Source: Entamoeba invadens IP1 (Eukaryota; Evosea; Mastigamoebida; Endamoebidae). Taken from it: 48,134 nucleotides of DNA. Of this stretch, positions 38,770 through 48,109 are shown piece by piece (position 1 is the stretch's first letter; each line of letters starts with the position of its first letter). The notes beneath the pieces were generated by a model. It was not told the DNA's origin. It made no database searches and saw only the letters and a list, made by a program, of their open reading frames with translations. The translations under genes were made by a program, and so were the position numbers. The stretch is taken from the NCBI RefSeq assembly GCF_000330505.1, contig NW_004443767.1, positions 442,240 to 490,373 of the forward strand. The letters run 5' to 3'.

Positions 38770-39675
38770 ATGAAGGTGCAACGGATCAGAGTACTTCTAT
38801 TAAAATCACACCCGGGCTCGTACCACGTCATGGGGGTCTTAGGTCGCTATTCACAAAAAGTGTCTGTCTCGATTAACACAACACAAATCATCACATACGA
38901 CCTTCTCAAAAAAATCGGACCGGACGTTCTCTTCCTTTCAGATACGGCAGGAACTCCAGTACAACTTACAGTCGATGAAATTGACGCGATTAAACGGTAT
39001 GTCTCGAACAACGTTGGCAAAGGTATAATAGCAACGTACGCGGCCTTTTGGTACGAAGAGTCTTACAAAGGCGATAAAGTGATCTTCAATAACAGCGCAC
39101 TTTTGGAGTTATTTGGGCTTAAACAGAATGCACAGTTTCGACCGAAAGCGTCACAAGTCACACTAAAAAGTATTTCTATTGAAGGAGAATGGGTTATTGG
39201 AGGGAAAAATAAACTGGTAGGTGGGTACGAGTCTGTGCAAGTACCTACAACTTCTTGGGAAAATATACTCGGTGGGGCAACAGTGATTGCAATCGACGAG
39301 AAGACGGGCGGGTGCGTGACTTCGTACCACGAAGAGTTCTATACGGCAATGTACATAAACATGATGCCAGAGTATTCTTTTGGAAACACTATGGGCGACC
39401 CTTTCTTAATAGTCAATATGATCGAAAACGTTTATAAAAGTGCACGACACTCGTTGCAATCGCTTTGTTATTTGTCGCTGAAATCAGCACACACGGTGAA
39501 ACACCTTTTACAACAACAAGTTGTTATGAAACAACTCTCTCCAGCAGCACTCAAAACGTTTGCAGAGTATGCGACGTCGAGATTTAAGATGTCAAAGAAG
39601 AACAAAGTGTTTCTAAGAACTCTTGGGATCACCGAATTAACAAAACCACAGAAGAAGTGTATCGGTTCATTGTAA
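38770..39675 (+). CDS. GATase1/ThuA-like domain protein
   Basis: Single exon. The frame is open to a GTG at 38734 but the first ATG is 38770, giving 301 residues. The N-terminal 215 residues have the flavodoxin-like order of class-I glutamine amidotransferase-like (ThuA-type) proteins: RIRVLLLKSHPG, the strand PDVLFLSDTAG, the helix LTVDEIDAIKRYVSN and GKGIIATYAAFWYEE, where the expected nucleophile position is Ala rather than Cys, so amidotransferase activity is unlikely. The fold continues to GGCVTSYHEEFYTAMYINMMPEY and FLIVNMIENVY. A C-terminal helical, basic tail of about 80 residues is unassigned. Substrate and role unknown; a sugar- or nucleotide-related role is only possible by analogy. 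Confidence 0.75.
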   Translation: MKVQRIRVLLLKSHPGSYHVMGVLGRYSQKVSVSINTTQIITYDLLKKIGPDVLFLSDTAGTPVQLTVDEIDAIKRYVSNNVGKGIIATYAAFWYEESYKGDKVIFNNSALLELFGLKQNAQFRPKASQVTLKSISIEGEWVIGGKNKLVGGYESVQVPTTSWENILGGATVIAIDEKTGGCVTSYHEEFYTAMYINMMPEYSFGNTMGDPFLIVNMIENVYKSARHSLQSLCYLSLKSAHTVKHLLQQQVVMKQLSPAALKTFAEYATSRFKMSKKNKVFLRTLGITELTKPQKKCIGSL

Positions 39676-39838
39676 CACAGTAACGTGCCACTGGTACAGA
39701 GTTCCCATCTATTTATTTCTATAATGTATAGTTAATATTTGTTTTATGGTTTAGTATATCGATTCACAGATTTAGACCAACCAAAGTGATGTTTCCTCTT
39801 TTTAAAATTAAAAAAGAGGTAACTATGAACTCCTTTTT

Positions 39839-41233
39839 ATGTTTGGAGTTATTGTGGGCTTAGGCGTGGGACTTGTTCCCGCTCTACTAATTTATTTTGC
39901 TGTGCGTACGAAGTACGTCTTACAACTCATTCAACAAAAATTCGATGAATCAAAAAAGAACATCGACGCAAATAGAGAAGACAACTACATCTCTTCCGAA
40001 GAGTACATTTTCATCAAAAGAACACAAAACCCGAAGTATAACACTTTGATTATCACTGGAGACTCCGAGGAAACAAACAAAGACAAGAAAGATGTTAAAA
40101 AAGAGACAAAAAGTGTTGTGTCGTTGAGTGACAAAGGGATTTTGATACAAGTTGAGACAGAAGAGTATTACGTATTGTATACAGATATCACAAGCGCGAC
40201 AGTACCAGGTACTTTTCTAAGATATCTTCCCGGTGATGGTCTTAGGATAACAGCAGTCACACAAATCTTCCCATCATATTATGAAGTCGAAATGCACTTT
40301 GAGACGGGCATTGCACTCGAACGTTTCTACCTCAGTTTGATTCAAAACATCTCGGAGACAACTTCAAGTGCTTCCGTGTCATTAAACTGTTTGAAAGACA
40401 CGGACGGCTTGTCTGATATCGACAAGGCCAAGCGCGTCAAGTGTTATGCAAAGCACTTCTCGTTAGTGTTGGACAACATCACATTATTGAAAGGAGGAGA
40501 GTCATTGGGGTGGTTCTATGGTGCGAACTATTTGGCGCACAGAGTCTTCTTCACGTTTTATAATAACAACGTCTTCCTTAATTTGATCAAGAAGGTCATC
40601 CAGACCAAAATTAACAAGAACCCCCTCCCTTCTTTCGTTGAGAAGTTTGAGTGTAGTGAATTTCAGATGGGACCGTTCCTTCCCGTGTTCAATGATCCCG
40701 AAGTCCGCACAACAAATTCTCCAGATAAGACCTTTGTTGATGCAACAATACATTATTTGGACGGTTTCACTATTAAATTCAACGTGAAGTTGAAATTGTT
40801 ATTTGGAACTATTACAGTCACCGCTATAGCTAAGTTGGAAAAATTGGACGCACTCGTCAGATTAATGTTTCAAAGCATCCCAACTAACATCGTCTGGTTT
40901 GCGTTCACAACAGAACCTCAAATGGAAATCAAAATTGAGATCCCAAGTTTACAGTCCAGGGCGGTGCCAGACGTTGTCCAAAAGAAAGCAGAGAGCTTTA
41001 TAATGCTATTCGTACGAAAGGAAATCCTTGGGAGCTTTGTGTTGCCTAATATGAAGCCAGTAGAAATACCAGACCCTTCTAAAGACATGGAAACACAAAT
41101 CAATAACTCACTCGAAAAGTTCAAATATGAATCCCCTACTGCTTTGGCAGACTACTCGAGACACAAAAAGTTCTTTAAAAAGGCAGAAGAGACAATGGAA
41201 TTTCAGAAAAGATTTGTGAAGCTCAACAACTGA
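39839..41233 (+). CDS. SMP-domain lipid-transfer protein, TEX2/Nvj2-like
   Basis: Single exon, 464 residues. An N-terminal membrane helix (MFGVIVGLGVGLVPALLIYFA) is followed by a linker. Next comes a PH-like segment (about 90-165, with GILIQVETEEYYVLYTDI and the closing YEVEMHFETGIALERFYLSLIQN). The synaptotagmin-like mitochondrial-lipid-binding (SMP) domain spans about 215-400: WFYGANYLAHRVFFTFYNNNVFLNLIKKVIQTKINK, then PSFVEKFECSEFQMGPFLPVF, the long strand pair VDATIHYLDGFTIKFNVKLKL and IVWFAFTTEPQMEIKIEI. This TM-PH-SMP order is that of TEX2 and yeast Nvj2, ER-anchored proteins that move lipids such as ceramide at membrane contact sites. The function here is inferred from architecture. 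The gene shares its strand with its neighbours and lies 163 bp after the previous stop. Confidence 0.82.
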   Translation: MFGVIVGLGVGLVPALLIYFAVRTKYVLQLIQQKFDESKKNIDANREDNYISSEEYIFIKRTQNPKYNTLIITGDSEETNKDKKDVKKETKSVVSLSDKGILIQVETEEYYVLYTDITSATVPGTFLRYLPGDGLRITAVTQIFPSYYEVEMHFETGIALERFYLSLIQNISETTSSASVSLNCLKDTDGLSDIDKAKRVKCYAKHFSLVLDNITLLKGGESLGWFYGANYLAHRVFFTFYNNNVFLNLIKKVIQTKINKNPLPSFVEKFECSEFQMGPFLPVFNDPEVRTTNSPDKTFVDATIHYLDGFTIKFNVKLKLLFGTITVTAIAKLEKLDALVRLMFQSIPTNIVWFAFTTEPQMEIKIEIPSLQSRAVPDVVQKKAESFIMLFVRKEILGSFVLPNMKPVEIPDPSKDMETQINNSLEKFKYESPTALADYSRHKKFFKKAEETMEFQKRFVKLNN

Positions 41234-41573
41234 TGTGGGTGATAAAATTAACATATTTTTTAATTTAACGAGTTATGTGGTAATTTCATTTCAATTCTAA
41301 ATCATAATAACTCGTTAATTTTTCGAGTGTATGAAAATTATATAACAAATTATACAATAACTATAACCTCAAAAACTTTTTTAATTAACGAATTTATTTT
41401 ATTAGTATTATTAATATTTAACGAGTTTATTAATAATTTCAATATATAATAATTACAGATATTAATTACCGAGTTCTAAATAAATTGATGTTAATAAATA
41501 AAAAAACATGTTAATTACAAAAAAAATGTTAATGAAAGACTACTTCTTCAAAAATTGAACTTGAAAACAAATA
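41234..41573. other. AT-rich spacer
   Basis: No gene seen. It carries several copies of TTAACGAGTT / TTAATTAACGA-like strings (about 41265-41275, 41308-41320, 41384-41396, 41416-41432), a loose short-repeat family of unknown role. Confidence 0.5.
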
Positions 41574-43171
41574 ATGGTGAAGATAGTATTAGACATTGCA
41601 CCAGTTCTTGACCACATCACTTCCTTTGAGAAATATGGAGGGTTTCTCATCTACATTTTCATTATCTTCCAGTTGGGGTATTGTTTGTTCCACTTATTAT
41701 ATCGACATACTGAAAACAAGGCTTTCACTATATAATGGACCGGTATATTATTCCAACATTTAACGGCTTTTGTGTCATTTCTATTTATATATTACACACT
41801 AAAATCCACGTCCCTTTTCTTATGTCAATAGCGCACACTCTTCCTGAAATAATAATTGTTGTATTTGGTGTTTTGTTCAACGAGTATTACGCGTTGTCTG
41901 CTGGGATGGTCATTGGGTGTGTATTATGTGGAACTGTTGTATGTTCCGGAGTCACTTCATTCAACTCGCACAACCCAATCAAAGTGAATCCGTATGCTTA
42001 CGAGAGAGACTCTATTATTCTACTCTTTGGTCTGTTACTCTATTCGTTGTTTGCCATTTCATTGCATTCAAATAACGGCGATGACCCGATCGGGACGATG
42101 TGTTTGTGGATATCTTTTGGCACGTACCTCATTCACTACGTTATTGCACAGATCACCACAAGAATGTTAAGTCGGTCTGTAGTGAAAGAGCCACAGACAG
42201 ACGTGCCATCAGAGACAGAAGGAGTAGTCAAGGCTGGTCTTGTCTTAGTGAAGTCTTCTGATTATAGTGAAGCGATGTTTACTGAATCGCAGTGGGCAGA
42301 GTTGTGGGTAGACATATACATGGACGAAATCGTTGTTCGTGAGGGATCGACAAATAGGTGTGACGAGCTCTTCAAAGTTGAAATGAAGGACATTAAAGCT
42401 TGTGTTATAGATGATGTAGATTCGACTATATTTGAAATAGTGTTGTATGATAGGCGAGAGATAGGGATGCGGAGTTCGCATCGGGCGCAATGGGTTGGGA
42501 TCTTAAATTGCCTGATATCGAATAATAAAGAGGAAGGAAAAAAACAAGTTGGTCTTCTTGATATAACAAAATGGTCTAAAATACGACAGAGAGATGTCCA
42601 AGGCTTTGAGAAATATCTTTTTTTTGTTCCGATCATGGTAATGAAATATACGATACCACGGTTCAATTTTGTATGTTCAGGAATACTCACTTTTGTGGTC
42701 AGTCTGGCGTACTTGGCAATAATGGGATTTGGGTTGTTTGTTGTGTCATTAAGGCTCTCTGCAGTACTCAATGTGTCGAGAGAAGCACTCGGAATATCGT
42801 TGTGTTCTGTAATAGGAATAGGGATGCGGCACATTATAAATGGATGGAACGCAGGGTTTAAAGGATGTGGAGAGGTTGCTGTAGGTAATGGGTATTATCA
42901 AGGGTTGTTCAATATATGTGTTGTCCTTGTAGTTCCATGGACGATATTCTATGTAGTCTTGGGGATGTCAGTGAACCACGCGGATCCATTTAACAGTTAT
43001 GTGGTGTATATCATCATTTTTGGGACGGTTATTTTGATCACACTGCATCTTTTGGTGGCTGTTGTGGCTTCGAGAGTTGTGTTTGGAAGGTTGTATGGTC
43101 TTTTTGTGGTGCTTTTATATGCGATCATTGTTATAGGTAGTCTTGTGTTCTCTGTGTTTGTCAAAAAATAA
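41574..43171 (+). CDS. CaCA/NCKX-like cation exchanger with a PH-like domain in its loop (2 exons)
   Basis: Exons 41574-41682 and 41721-43171 give 519 residues. The 38-nt intron has a GTTTGT donor and an AAG acceptor, phase 1. The splice is supported by homology: the joined segment reads FHYIMDRYIIPTF, matching the 'dYFvPsL' helix that precedes the first alpha repeat of Na+/Ca2+-K+ exchangers. Alpha repeat 1 is IAHTLPEIIIVVFG (about 72-86, Glu kept). Alpha repeat 2 is GIGMRHIINGWNAGFKGCGEVAVGN and ends VVPW (about 402-440); Pro-Asp of the family's GTSxPD is replaced by Arg-His. About eleven membrane segments lie in two halves. The cytosolic loop (about 203-303) has a PH-like pattern (AELWVDIYMDEIVV, FEIVLYD, RAQWVGILNCLI). 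It is probably a membrane transporter of altered selectivity or a regulatory pseudo-exchanger. Confidence 0.75.
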
Positions 43172-44291
43172 GTGAATTAATGGTCTTTAGTATAATATAG
43201 TTTATATAGTATAAAATATAGAACGCTAATCAAAATTATTATTTCTTACAATAACAACTTTTTCAATAAAAAAGTACAAAAATTAAAAAGTTGGTTTGAA
43301 ATAGCTATATAGTAGTAAAATTATAATAATTGAATAGTTTTTTTTTGTTGGAAGTTATTATTGAGGAAGTTCCTATTTTGTGTTTTAATGCTAAACCTAA
43401 AGTATTCTATTTGTGCCATTTCCAAATATTGTAAACTGAAAAACTACTAATATTGTGAAGACTCATCTTTTTAACTAACTGAATAGAACAGCATTTTGCA
43501 CTGGGTAATTATATCTATATTATAATAATAGTAAAATTTGTTATATCATATAGTTTGATTCGAAAAACTCGAAAAGAAACAAAGAAGTTGTCGAGGACTG
43601 GAATTCACACATTTCGTTCTTGGAAAGTGAAGACTTTATTTATAAACCCAACAAAAGTATATTCCCTTCATTAAGTGACTAAAAATGGCATTTAATGGCG
43701 GTTGCGATAAAATATTCAAAAAAGTGCAAAAAAACCTATTTAATTGAATTGAGTTTATTTGTTTTTAAATACTTTAAATTAATACTGTATTAATTTCAAA
43801 AGTGAATAAACATTACCAAAACAAAGGTATTAGCATTCTATTTTATAAACCAATGAGCAATATAAATAAAAGATCTATTTTTAAACCAGTTAATTCAAAA
43901 AACGACTGCACCTTCCCAAAACTTCACAACATCATTTTTTTTGGTGTTCATTTTCTTAAAAAAAACAATTTTTGGACAATCGAGACAAAGTTATATGGAG
44001 AGATTTGCCACAAAAGTGCGGCATTCATTACCAATTGAATACAGTTATTATTAATTTTTAATAATAGAATAGAATAAGGAAAGTACCGGCATTGTTGGGA
44101 GGGACTAATTGAGATGAAGAAAAGTGCGAATATAAAACATTTTCCTTTTTTAACAAATGAGTGAAAAAAAACATCCTTCGTTGTGCCTTGTGTTTAAATA
44201 AAACATATTCAAACAATTCAAGAACTTCCAGATGTTCTGATTGGTACAAACACCACTGGGAAAACAGCAATTAACACACAGTAAATTACAG
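43172..44291. other. AT-rich spacer (1.1 kb)
   Basis: No gene supported. A 78-codon frame at 43802 starts with GTG and is low-complexity. Around 44218-44284 the plus strand reads IQTIQELPDVLIGTNTTGKT and stops, while the minus strand is also open; it could be a remnant of a coding sequence but no family is clear. Confidence 0.45.
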
Positions 44292-44498
44292 TTAATAGTC
44301 ACAAAGAGGTGGGTTTAGACATCGCTCAAATTGTACATCATCAGAGGTTAGCACAGCACTTTTTCTCTTCGCAAATTTTTCAGTAAAGAGTTCCTTCTGT
44401 GTTAATATCTCAAGCACCTCATCGTCACTCTCGACGTTCGACATGATGTACTCGCCTTCTTTCACAGAGACTGGGACATTCATTTTGACAAATGACAT
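44292..44498 (-). CDS. Very small hypothetical protein
   Basis: 68 codons from ATG to TAA. Composition is less AT-rich than the flanks and the protein is polar and non-repetitive: MSFVKMNVPVSVKEGEYIMS, an acidic stretch NVESDDEVLEIL, a basic stretch KFAKRKS and a tail QFERCLNPPLCDY. There is no signal peptide, membrane segment or recognisable domain. No GTTTGT donor lies near its end, so it seems to be one exon. It could be a real small gene or a remnant. Confidence 0.45.
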   Translation of the reverse strand: MSFVKMNVPVSVKEGEYIMSNVESDDEVLEILTQKELFTEKFAKRKSAVLTSDDVQFERCLNPPLCDY

Positions 44499-46478
44499 CT
44501 GTTTTATTAGTTATTTTGTAAGTTTATTTATTCGTACAAAATTTATTCTTTTTTATAGAATTGGATGAAGTTTTTCAGAGCAAATTATTTAATGCATACA
44601 ATAATTGACTAAATGCCTCTTTTATTTCCAAATACAAAACTCCCCGAATTGAATTGACTTTATATGCTCATTGATTCGGAAAAAACACCATTTGAAATAA
44701 GTTGGTAAAATATTCTTTATGTTACAAAAAAGGAAGAATTGAATTGCATTAATTTTATAAAAAAAGGTTATATTTTTTTGGATTAAAAAACAATCGAAAA
44801 GTCCATTGAAACTACCACAGTTTTTTACTCTGGTCACACACAATATTTTTTGTTAATACTGAGCCCACCAGAGGTTGTGCTGAATTCCCGTTATATTCAA
44901 GAGTATTTAACCAATTTTCAAAAAAAACACTCAACTTGTTTGTTAAATGGTATTTTACTCAATCATACCTACAAAGGTCAATTCTTATCAAAAAGTGCAA
45001 TTCACCTTTTGATATAAGAAAAAAAGATGCACTTAAAAATCTCGAGCTCATTGCATGAATATTCTGTCTTGTACATCAAAAAAACATAGTGTCACTTCTA
45101 TCAGCTTAACCAGTTCTTGTCTATTACAAATAAAAGAATAACAAATAAATATGCATGAGTTAAAGTCGTTCAACTTATAAAAAACAACTGAACGACAGCA
45201 CCTGTAATTATATCCATGCAATATGTTACTACACCTTCAATGTAACATAAAAAGGTACGTTTTAATTTACATATAAATTATTAAATTATACTTGAAAATA
45301 AATAAAGTCACTTGATGTATTATGTGTTGTGTAAACAAGTTTTATAAGCTTTATGTTTTTTTATGTGGAAAAAAATATATTATAAGATTTACATCAAAGT
45401 TATATAAGATCGTTTTTTTGACGTCAAGAAGGTGATAAAGAAATCAATCGAAAAGGCTTTTTTGTTGTAAAACAACGGGAAAACAACTAAAAATAAAAAT
45501 AAAGGAAAAACTGGAAATTCGAAAGAAATTAAGATTGAAAAAAAGTTTTTTTTTCAAAACATCGTCGTTTTTGTTATTCAATTTCATCTTTATTTGTCAC
45601 AAAAAGCTTTTTTTTCATCTGTTTGGCACATTCTCTTTTTTGTAAAATATAATTATTCACAATTATATATTCTAATAATTTAAATTATAATAAAACAATA
45701 AATTTAACTTTAATTATAAACTAATAATTTTTTATTTGTTTGCACTTTTTATGTCAGTATTTTTTTAGTAAAAAAATAATAAATGTTATTATACATATTG
45801 TTTATGAAAAAGTCAAAAAATAGCATATGAATAAAAATAAAAAAAATGAAAAATTAAGTTATTTTTTAATATTGTGTTAATAAGGTGATTAACCCGTTTT
45901 GTTTAAACTTGCGAATGTAAACATTTATATTAATTTTTGTGAACAAGCGAAATATCTAAAAATTAACCAAAATCAAAACTATTAATCTTCTTTTTTCTTC
46001 TTCTCCTGCATTTTTCTCTTTTTCTTCCCACAATGAAATATGGAAGTCTGTTGTTTTTATAAAATTAATAAAATATAATTAATTAAAAGCTATAAAAGAA
46101 CAGTATAGAAACTAACCAAACAAAACAGCAAAAACGCAAGTGTATAGAAAAAAACTACAAAAAAAGTTCGTCTTGAAATGAACAAATAGAAATAATAAAA
46201 ATATTTCTATCATTAACAAAAGGCTTATTATCTTTTGACTTTACACTTTTGTTTCCCAAAAATGCTTTAATAAAAAACTGATTACCAAAATCATTAATTA
46301 TACCATGAGAATAATACCCAGAAACGGCAAAATCCGAGTAAAGTCCACCTTTGAGAACATCTTTGAAGTTTATTGTGAATAATTAATAATAATAGTAAAA
46401 AGATTTATAAGTTAAAAGAAGAGAACTCAGTGTATATATCAGGGTATTGAAACTCAGAAAAATAGAAGTGTGCCAGCA
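44499..46478. other. Long AT-rich spacer (2 kb)
   Basis: No protein gene seen. Less AT-rich islets occur at about 44855-44915 and 45030-45240. The second holds the inverted repeat listed separately. 45983-46031 is pyrimidine-rich. A GAACTC at 46425-46430, about 50 nt before the PP2C start, may be its GAAC element. Confidence 0.5.
45165..45196. repeat. 8-bp inverted repeat with 16-nt loop
   Basis: GTCGTTCA (45165-45172) and TGAACGAC (45189-45196) are perfect reverse complements, within a stretch with several G/C-containing words in an otherwise A/T spacer. It could be a structured RNA or a protein-binding site; nothing else supports either. Confidence 0.55.
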
Positions 46479-47551
46479 ATGGGAGAGTTCTTGTCTACGC
46501 CAAACACAAATCAAGAATCAAGCAGAGTTCAATTGAATAGCACTGCCGTAGCATACGGCAGTATGCAAGGGTTGTCTTTTTCACCATCGTTATTGTCAAT
46601 ACGTGTCTTATAGTGCTAATGTGGTATAACTTGTATTGCGATGTATTGAAATTGTAGTCAAGGAAACATATAAGACTCACAAGTAGCTGGAGGAAGGAAA
46701 TGGAAGACGCTCATATCATCACTTCTTGTGAAAATTATTCGATGGTAGGTGTCTACGATGGGCATGGAGGACCTCAGGTCTCAAAGTACCTTTCCCTCGA
46801 GATGAAAAAGGCGCTGATGAATTCTTCACACTTCGCGACGTCGATCCAGGACGCTTTGAAGGAGACTTACTTGTCTCTCGACGCCACCTTGAAAACTCCG
46901 CAAGGCTCGAAGATGCTCAACGACGCTGTACACTCGGAGTTGTATGAAAAGAGCGTGCTGTCTGACACTAATGTCAACTTGGCGAACACAATCGGGTCAA
47001 CTGCTCTCACTGCACTCTTCGATGAGTACCAACTCACCATTGCTAACGTTGGGGACTGCCGATGTGTTCTTGTGAAGCGCGACGAAACTCTTCAATTGAC
47101 CACCGACCAAAGACTCAATGTCAAAGCGGAGGCCGATCGTGTTGTCGCGTGTGGTGGACGTGTTGTGAACGGACGCGTCAATGGGGATTTAATGATTTCT
47201 CGAGCATTTGGAGACACTCAATTCAAGAAAGGAAACAACCCTGAGAAGTATATTGTTTCCGCAACCCCAGAAATCACTACGTACGACTTTGACGGAAGTG
47301 AAGAATTTATGATCATTGCATGTGACGGAATATTTGATGTGATGAGTAATGATGAAGTTGTTTCATTTGTGAAGGAATGTTTGGACGGAGGGATCTTAAT
47401 CGACCAAATCTGCAAAATGATACTGAACAAGTGCTTGGCTGAGAACCCTTACGAACAACCAGGTACTGATAATATGACTTTTCTCTTGGCCGTTTTTGAT
47501 AAATCAGATAAGTGGAGGAAGTGTTGTGCTGGATGCGATGTGATATCCTGA
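46479..47551 (+). CDS. PP2C-type protein phosphatase (2 exons)
   Basis: Exons 46479-46570 and 46687-47551 give 318 residues. The 116-nt intron (donor GTTGTC, acceptor TAG, phase 2) restores the family's N-terminus: MGEFLSTP...YGSMQG then WRKEMEDAH, as in PP2Cs that begin MGxxLS with a 'MQGWRxxMEDAH' block. Gly2 fits N-myristoylation. Metal-site residues are in place: Glu37-Asp38 of MEDAH, Asp55 in YDGHGG, Asp244 in ACDGIFDVMSN, Asp292 in GTDNMT. The family's 'DHKP' is DQRL here. It dephosphorylates Ser/Thr proteins with Mn/Mg. The last residues KWRKCCAGCDVIS are Cys-rich. The catalytic part ends normally, so the enzyme looks complete and active. Membrane location is inferred. Confidence 0.92.
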
Positions 47552-47960
47552 CGTCTTCAATCTGTTGTTTGTTGGAGAATTTCGGTTTGGATTTTTCTTT
47601 TAAACTAGAAAAGTATTGTTTTAAATTATAAAAATTATTACTATCATTATCCCGATTTGTGGCGGAATTGCTTTGAAGTCTTTCGAAAGGAAAATATCTG
47701 TTATTTGTTTTTTATATAATTTATTATTATCTTTTAACCAAAGATCTTTTGCCATACAGATTATCTACATGAAAAACTTGGTCAAAACTAATTTATTTGT
47801 TTTTTATATTTAATTAAATAAGTTAATAAAATATAATACATATATTGTAAAATGTTAAATAAGAAAAAAATACCAAAATGGGACCTACATTGACCACCAC
47901 CTTTACCAAAATAAAATATTTGCCGCGAGTGTTTTTTGAAGGAAGTCCACTTTTCAGCCA
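47552..47960. other. AT-rich spacer leading into the foldback
   Basis: No gene supported. Composition jumps from nearly pure A/T to balanced at about 47876. Frames that start near 47878-47936 run into the poly-C/G hairpin and are not convincing. Confidence 0.5.
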
Positions 47961-48109
47961 CTGTTTGTGCGTCCCCATGTCACCCACTTTCCTTGTCCGT
48001 ACTGTGTGGACGCGGATGTGGTTCCCCCCCCCCCCCGCTTGCGGGGGGGTCAGGGGGGGATCCGCGCCAAGGGAGGACTTGGAAAGTGGGTGAAACGGTG
48101 CACAAACAG
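47961..48109. repeat. GC-rich foldback element (long imperfect inverted repeat)
   Basis: Outer arms: CTGTTTGTGC (47961-47970) pairs with GCACAAACAG (48100-48109), and TCACCCACTTTCC (47980-47992) with GGAAAGTGGGTGA (48081-48093). Inner arms: GCGGAT (48012-48017) pairs with ATCCGC (48060-48065). At the centre a run of 13 C followed by GCTTGC and seven G (about 48024-48048) forms a GC-only stem. The whole 149-bp unit folds on itself. An adjoining palindrome CAAACAGACTGTTTG lies at 48103-48117. Such structure fits a non-autonomous foldback/MITE-type element or one end of a transposon cut off by the window edge. No coding capacity. Confidence 0.7.

Noticed and set aside
41735..43171. Start of the exchanger at the ATG at 41735
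   Set aside because: It would drop the first membrane helix; the upstream exon with a GTTTGT donor restores the family-conserved helix.
43802..44038. 78-codon plus-strand frame
   Set aside because: Starts at GTG; no splice or family support; composition like the surrounding spacer.
44058..44270. 70-codon minus-strand frame and the opposite plus-strand frame
   Set aside because: Starts at TTG and has no good donor or acceptor connection to the small gene at 44292-44498. The plus-strand reading is equally open for part of it, so the coding strand cannot be decided.
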